Shown here in pieces: positions 23,144-26,918 of a DNA stretch of 26,918 nucleotides. A program made the translations under genes and the position numbers. Below the pieces are notes generated by a model. It was not told where the DNA came from and did no database searches. It was given only the letters and a program-made list of their open reading frames with translations. Origin of the DNA: CAYWPG01 sp964460035 (GTDB taxonomy: Bacteria; Pseudomonadota; Gammaproteobacteria; Nitrococcales; AK92); the NCBI GenBank assembly GCA_964460035.1, contig CAYWPG010000047.1:1-26918 (forward strand), read 5' to 3'. Every line of letters starts with the position of its first letter. Within the stretch, counting starts at the first letter, position 1.

Positions 23144-23196
23144 GTCCACGCCAGAGCTGAGGTATCAGCGCATGGGCTGCAGCGCCTTATTAGGCG
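23144..23196. repeat. Degenerate integron attC-like element
   Basis: On the minus strand, GCCTAAT (23195-23189) followed by AAGGCGCTGCAGC resembles the start of attC sites (consensus GCCTAAC, then AAGGCGCTGCAGC in many environmental cassettes). The element closes with CAGCTCTGGC and GTGGACT (23150-23144 is CGTGGAC), a decayed form of the other core, GTTRRRY. The usual middle hairpin is shortened. The stop codon of the membrane-protein gene lies inside it, as in many cassette genes. No integrase is in view. Confidence 0.4.
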
Positions 23197-23935
23197 ACGA
23201 GAGACCCTGCACGATCGCCTGTATCGCCAGGGCTGCGAGGACCGCCACGCCACAGGCGCTCCAGAACCCCATGCGCGGCCAGCACACCGCCAGCGCGGCG
23301 AAGAACCCGCCAAACGAATAAAGGCCCTTGACCATGCCGTGGTAAATGTGCGCCACCTGCCGCGGCCCTTGTGCCCTATGCGTGAATACGGCAAGCACAA
23401 TGCCGATGCTGGGAAACACAGCAAGCAGTCCGCTCCAGACCTCTCCCAGGGTGGCTGCCGCACCGGTAACGGCCAACGTCAGCAAGGCGCCGGTAATCAT
23501 GCGGTATGGCAGATCATTAAGACTTCCCCCCGCCGCCCGCGGGCCGCCGGGCGGGAGCACACGCGGGGTCAAAACAAGGGAGGCGCCAGCGACAGCCAGC
23601 GCCACCTCGAGCGACGCGGGCAATATCGACAGCACAGCCGCGGCTAGAAACCAGCATCCAATACCGCTGGCAAGCGCCGCGGGCCAGGGCCACCGAATGC
23701 TCGCCCAGCAATAAGCAATGCCGAATACCAGCAAGCCCGCAATAGCGGAAATGGCGGCGATGGCAGCCAGCGCGCCGAACTGCGGCCCCTGCTCGAGGGC
23801 GACGAAGACAACAATGGGGCCTGCAACTATGGGAAATCCACCTAACAAGCCGGCAACACCAGCCCCCCAACGCCGCCCGGCAAGCGTTACCACGGCGATA
23901 AACAACGGCACGACAGTTAATTTGAGAATTAGCAT
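23165..23935 (-). CDS. Polytopic inner-membrane protein with tandem duplicated halves
   Basis: A 256-residue, very hydrophobic protein with about eight predicted membrane helices. Its two halves repeat: GLLGGFPIVAGPIVVFVALEQGPQ (residues 29-52, split as GLLGGFP and VVFVALEQGP) matches GLLAVFPSIG and LAVFTHRAQGPR (169-192). Such a two-repeat build is common in small-molecule transporters, but I do not recognise the family, and no substrate can be named. The last residues, SSPNKALQPMR, come from the attC-like element and are a tail seen at the end of cassette-derived genes. The ribosome site before the ATG at 23935 is weak. The GNAT gene ends 39 bases upstream on the same strand, so the two are probably co-transcribed. 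Confidence 0.78.
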   Translation of the reverse strand: MLILKLTVVPLFIAVVTLAGRRWGAGVAGLLGGFPIVAGPIVVFVALEQGPQFGALAAIAAISAIAGLLVFGIAYCWASIRWPWPAALASGIGCWFLAAAVLSILPASLEVALAVAGASLVLTPRVLPPGGPRAAGGSLNDLPYRMITGALLTLAVTGAAATLGEVWSGLLAVFPSIGIVLAVFTHRAQGPRQVAHIYHGMVKGLYSFGGFFAALAVCWPRMGFWSACGVAVLAALAIQAIVQGLSSPNKALQPMR

Positions 23936-23974
23936 TCAACTACCTACACCGCCCACGGCCATAGGCCGCGTGCA

Positions 23975-24388
23975 TCAGCCCGCCGGCTCCGCCGGCGGCA
24001 GTTCCCAACATCGCAGGTTCGGAACGAATCCCAGCTTCGGATAGTAATCCATGGCAGCGGGCGCACTGATAAGCCTGATCTTGCAGCGCGGACCGAGCTC
24101 GCGCTGCGTCCGCCGCACGAGCTCTCTGCCAATGCCCCCATGCTGATAGCTGACATCCACCGCCAGATCCGACAGGTAGCAAGCGTAGTGAAAGTCGGTA
24201 ACGGAGCGGGCTATGCCCACCAGCCTGTCCGCGTCCCACGCGCATACCGTGAGATTCGCATGCTTGAGCATGCCCTCTATGCATTCGCGATCGTCCACAG
24301 GACGCCGCTGTGCCAGCGTCGAGCGTCTTAGCAGATCGATGAACTGCTCCGCGCTTATTTCCTTATTGATCGTATATTCGATCTCCAT
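23975..24388 (-). CDS. GNAT family N-acetyltransferase
   Basis: A 137-residue acyltransferase that would move an acetyl group from acetyl-CoA to an amine. The acetyl-CoA loop is QHGGIG at 82-87, within LSDLAVDVSYQHGGIGRELVRR, and the fold ends with AAMDYYPKLGFVP, the usual final strand with a Tyr near the active site. The ATG at 24388 is chosen because GAAGGA lies eight bases upstream; an ATG two codons earlier is possible and 61 further open codons upstream are not family-like. The C-terminal codons (LPPAEPAG) lie in a GC-rich inverted repeat. Likely in one transcript with the membrane-protein gene downstream. The substrate is unknown. Confidence 0.9.
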   Translation of the reverse strand: MEIEYTINKEISAEQFIDLLRRSTLAQRRPVDDRECIEGMLKHANLTVCAWDADRLVGIARSVTDFHYACYLSDLAVDVSYQHGGIGRELVRRTQRELGPRCKIRLISAPAAMDYYPKLGFVPNLRCWELPPAEPAG

Positions 24389-24474
24389 GGCCATTTCCTT
24401 CGTAGCGAATATCCCAATTGCGCGAAGACGCACGGTGGCGCGAAGCGGTTCGAGCTTGAGCGCATGCGCAAGCC

Positions 24475-24858
24475 TCAACGCGGGAGCATGGCCACGAGCT
24501 TGAGCCCTACCCAGACGGCAAGGGTCCCCAGTGCCACACTGCTGCCCGCATACAAAACCGAGGCGCCCCAATCCCCACGCCGAAGCAAATGCATCGTCTC
24601 CAAGCCAAAGGCGGAGAAGGTGGTAAAGCCCCCCAACAGCCCGGTGAACAAAAACAAACGAGCGTCAGGTCCGGGCACGTTGTAGCGTTCCGCGGCACCG
24701 GCCAAGATGCCCACGACAAAGCAGCCGAGCACATTGACCACAAAGGTGCCTAGGGGGAAACGATCCTGAACGCTCCAGCGCAGGACGAGTTCGCTGAGCT
24801 GGTAGCGGGCAACCGCGCCGAGAAAGCCGCCAAGGCCTACGATGAGAATGCCGTGCAT
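24475..24858 (-). CDS. crcB: CrcB/FluC fluoride channel
   Basis: A 127-residue, four-helix fluoride channel that works as an antiparallel dimer to let fluoride out of the cell. Signature stretches are GLGGFLGAVARY (9-19), PLGTFVVNVLGCFVVG (35-50, with the pore Asn42) and GLLGGFTTFSAFGLET (73-88), which holds the channel Phe and the Na+-site loop. The length matches the family when started at the ATG at 24858. A GTG 12 codons earlier is possible, and neither has a strong ribosome site. I saw no fluoride riboswitch in the 187 bases upstream. The gene lies between MATE and GNAT genes on the same strand. Confidence 0.95.
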   Translation of the reverse strand: MHGILIVGLGGFLGAVARYQLSELVLRWSVQDRFPLGTFVVNVLGCFVVGILAGAAERYNVPGPDARLFLFTGLLGGFTTFSAFGLETMHLLRRGDWGASVLYAGSSVALGTLAVWVGLKLVAMLPR

Positions 24859-25045
24859 GATGGATGCTGCGACCTGATGTCCGAACGAAATCACGCGGCG
24901 AATCGGTGCCGACGCTGGTGCATTATCTGTCTATTACGGTGCCCGTTTGGCATTCGCTGGATAAACGGCACCGGAGCCGCAGTATACGTGTCCTACGACC
25001 TTGGCGCGATCCTGCGCCGCGCCCCGCCTCCCGTGGCTTCCAGCT

Positions 25046-26374
25046 TCACGCCCCTGCCCCCAGTCCCGCATCCAGACGTCTGTAGAACGGCAACAGTGCC
25101 GCCGCACGCGCCAGCACAAATACGATGAACGCCACCCAAAGACCATGATTGGCCCACCATTGGGTCAGAGGCCAAACGCAAAGCAGGAACACCCCCAGCG
25201 ACGCCAGCCCCGCCTGACGCATCTCGCGAGTGCGGGTGGCGCCAATAAACACGCCATCGAGCTGAAAAGCGGCTACCGACAGTAGCACGTACAGAGCGCA
25301 CCACGGCAGATAGATGATGGCCGTCTCCCGCACTTCGATCAAAGAGGTCAGCATGGCGACCACCGGTTGACCCAGCAGCAAAATGCCCATGCTCAGCAGC
25401 GCCGCAGTAAGAAGCGCCAGCTCGCTCGATAGCCGTACCGCCCGCCGAAACCGTTGCCGGTCCCTGGCACCAACGGCCTTACCGACCAGCGCCTCGGCCA
25501 CGAAGGCGTAGCCGTCGAGAAAGAACGCGCTGAACGAGACCAGCTGCAGGAGAATGTGGTTCGCCGCCAGTATCACGTCCCCAAAGCGCGCTCCCTGGTT
25601 GGCGAACCAGGCAAAGCCCAGCAGCAAGCACAGAGTGCGCACCAGAATGTCGCCGTTCGCGCTGAGCATTCGCCGCAGCTTGGCACGGTCGGCGATACGC
25701 CGCCAAGGCAGAAACAGCTCCCCATCGCTGTGGCGTGCGCGCAGCACGCGCCACAGCAGCAGCGCTGCCACCGCGCAGGTGGTCCACTCGGCGATGGCCG
25801 TGCCCAACCCTATGCCGCGCGCACCCAGTCCCAACAACCCGGCCAGGTACACATCCAGCGCAGCATTGAGACCATTGAGCAGGAGCTGCACGAACAGCAG
25901 CGTGCGGCTCAGCCCCAGACCGATCAGCGCGCCGCTGAAGGCGAACAGCGCCAGCGCCGCCGGCGCCCCCCAAATGCGGGCGCCGTAATACTCCCGCCCC
26001 ACCGTCTCCACTGCGACACTGGCATCGAGCAGCGCGAAGTAAATGCGCACCACAGGCCACTGCACTATCAGAAGCAGAGCGCCCAGCAGCAGCCCCAACA
26101 GCACCGGGCGTGCCAGCGCAGCGCGCACCTCGGCCTCGTCGCCGGCACCGGCGGCCTGGGCGACAAAACCCGTGGTCGCCATGCGCAAGAATCCGAAGCT
26201 CCAGTAGATAAAGCTGAACAGCAACGAGCCCAGCGCCAATGCGCCCAGATCCGCGGCGCTACCAAAATGGCCTATGACCGCGGTGTCCACCAGCCCCAGA
26301 GTCGGCACAGCGGCATTGGCAAGAATAATGGGCCAGGCGTGACGAAGAATGGCAACGCGGGTGAGCTGCGACAC
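25046..26374 (-). CDS. MATE family efflux transporter, DinF-like
   Basis: A 442-residue, 12-helix antiporter that would export organic cations or toxic metabolites using a Na+ or H+ gradient. N-terminal HAWPIILANAAVPTLGLVDTAVIGHFGSAADLGALALGS is the family start (quoted here in part: the VDTAVIGH segment holds the key Asp), and FGFLRMATTGFVAQAAGAGD is the second hallmark. The C-half has LLLGFAWFANQGARFGD and FLDGYAFVAEALVGKAVGA. These point to the DinF/DNA-damage-inducible group. The start is GTG at 26374 with GAGAGG upstream; 53 more in-frame codons do not resemble the family. A leader hairpin lies at 26403-26431. Substrate unknown. The ABC ATPase gene upstream ends 188 bases away. Confidence 0.94.
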   Translation of the reverse strand: MSQLTRVAILRHAWPIILANAAVPTLGLVDTAVIGHFGSAADLGALALGSLLFSFIYWSFGFLRMATTGFVAQAAGAGDEAEVRAALARPVLLGLLLGALLLIVQWPVVRIYFALLDASVAVETVGREYYGARIWGAPAALALFAFSGALIGLGLSRTLLFVQLLLNGLNAALDVYLAGLLGLGARGIGLGTAIAEWTTCAVAALLLWRVLRARHSDGELFLPWRRIADRAKLRRMLSANGDILVRTLCLLLGFAWFANQGARFGDVILAANHILLQLVSFSAFFLDGYAFVAEALVGKAVGARDRQRFRRAVRLSSELALLTAALLSMGILLLGQPVVAMLTSLIEVRETAIIYLPWCALYVLLSVAAFQLDGVFIGATRTREMRQAGLASLGVFLLCVWPLTQWWANHGLWVAFIVFVLARAAALLPFYRRLDAGLGAGA

Positions 26375-26402
26375 GATGGGCCTCTCAGGGGCGAAGACAC
26401 AG

Positions 26403-26431
26403 CCCCTGCGACCGATGACGGCGGTCAGGGG
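26403..26431 (-). repeat. Hairpin upstream of the MATE gene
   Basis: CCCCTG (26403-26408) and CAGGGG (26426-26431) enclose ACCG/CGGT (26411-26414, 26422-26425), a 10-bp stem with a 2-base bulge, ending 29 bases before the GTG start. It may end the ABC-ATPase transcript or lie in the MATE leader. Confidence 0.4.
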
Positions 26432-26562
26432 AATCAGGCCCTGATGATTGCCTCGCCGGAGCGGCTTTGTCCAGACTCGGCGCCAGCCAGTATGGCGCCC
26501 CCTGCCGCTACGACAGTTCCATGCCCACGGCAAAGGGACGAGCGAATGGTACCTTCGCGATG

Positions 26563-26918
26563 CTAGTCGTCCCTATGCAGCACCGCACGCAGGAACTCCT
26601 GGGTGCGCGGCTCTCGGGGTTCAGTGAAGATCAGCTCCGGCGGCCCCGACTCCTTGATCACACCTTGATCGAAGAAGCACACACGGTCGGAGATGTCGCG
26701 GGCGAACTGCATCTCGTGAGTAACCATGAGCATGGTCAGATCCTGCTCGCGCGCGAGCCGGCGGATAATCTTCAGTACCTCGCCGACCAGCTCCGGATCC
26801 AGCGCGCTGGTCGGTTCGTCGAACAGCATTATGCGCGGACGCATGGCCAGGGCACGTGCGATGGCCACCCGCTGCTGCTGGCCGCCCGACAGTTGCGCCG
26901 GAAACTTGTCGGCCTGGT
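26563..26918 (-). CDS. Polar amino-acid ABC transporter ATP-binding protein, partial (GlnQ/HisP type)
   Basis: The 3' 117 codons of an ABC ATPase; the start and Walker A lie beyond the right edge. Visible: the signature LSGGQQQRVAIARALA, Walker B IMLFDEPTSALDPE, the D-loop SALD and the switch His in MLMVTHEMQFARDISDRV. The sequence DEPTSALDPELVGEVL followed by THEM.FA and a C-terminus ending FLRAVLHRDD is typical of the GlnQ/HisP/ArtP subfamily for polar amino acids. It would power uptake with a periplasmic binding protein and permeases expected just outside the window. The shorter frame starting at 26868 is not the true start, because homologous sequence continues upstream to the edge. Confidence 0.93.
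   Translation of the reverse strand, partial: QADKFPAQLSGGQQQRVAIARALAMRPRIMLFDEPTSALDPELVGEVLKIIRRLAREQDLTMLMVTHEMQFARDISDRVCFFDQGVIKESGPPELIFTEPREPRTQEFLRAVLHRDD

Noticed and set aside
24859..25045. Fluoride riboswitch before crcB
   Set aside because: The conserved riboswitch core was sought on the minus strand and not found.
25454..26566. A 370-codon plus-strand frame rich in Gln and Arg
   Set aside because: It mirrors the MATE transporter gene; the Gln/Arg-rich composition is the complement of hydrophobic codons.

Overview
The window looks like chromosomal DNA of a GC-rich Gram-negative bacterium, most likely a gammaproteobacterium. The evidence is two outer-membrane beta-barrel proteins with signal peptides and C-terminal Phe, a lipobox esterase, a periplasmic di-heme cytochrome c peroxidase behind an FNR/Anr-type site, a COQ4-like (ubiquinone pathway) protein, and strong AGGAGG-type ribosome sites before most genes. 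The taxonomic call is inference; there is no rRNA or marker gene. I see no tRNA, CRISPR array, transposase or phage module. The region is ordinary single-gene chromosomal territory with many small regulatory palindromes and one 100-N assembly gap.

Layout, left to right. 67-1121 (-): an ECF-like sigma factor whose stop overlaps the start of a VOC/glyoxalase-fold protein. 1497-2515: a 72-aa unknown protein convergent with a short-chain dehydrogenase. 2673-4571: a small outer-membrane protein (+), an Hsp20 chaperone (-) and a DEDDh exonuclease (-). 5095-6753 (+): a type-B carboxylesterase lipoprotein. 7422-8426 (-): di-heme cytochrome c peroxidase. 8862-9989 (+): a zinc-free MDR oxidoreductase. 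10141-10240: assembly gap. 10366-11487 (+): a 373-aa protein I do not recognise. 11643-13292 (-): a fumarate-reductase-type flavoprotein. 13867-15495 (-): a chemoreceptor. 16134-17054 (-): a secreted PETase-like polyester hydrolase behind a 20-bp palindrome. 17432-18941 (-): a methyltransferase and an OmpA-like barrel protein. 19300-21022: a luciferase-like monooxygenase and a TetR regulator, divergent around one operator that sits inside both promoters. 21072-24858 (-): meso-diaminopimelate dehydrogenase, COQ4-like protein, polytopic membrane protein with an integron attC-like tail, GNAT acetyltransferase, and CrcB/FluC fluoride channel. 25046-26918 (-): a MATE exporter and the end of a polar amino-acid ABC ATPase that runs off the window.

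The most notable content is the PETase-like enzyme. It keeps the Ser-Asp-His triad, a Trp before the catalytic Ser, both cysteine pairs typical of type II PETases, and the extended loop, but carries the H/F pair and a Trp beside the catalytic His. With the lipoprotein carboxylesterase about 9 kb away and a nearby chemoreceptor, it suggests a bacterium able to attack aliphatic or aromatic polyesters such as cutin-like material or plastics. That link is inference; the genes are not in one operon.
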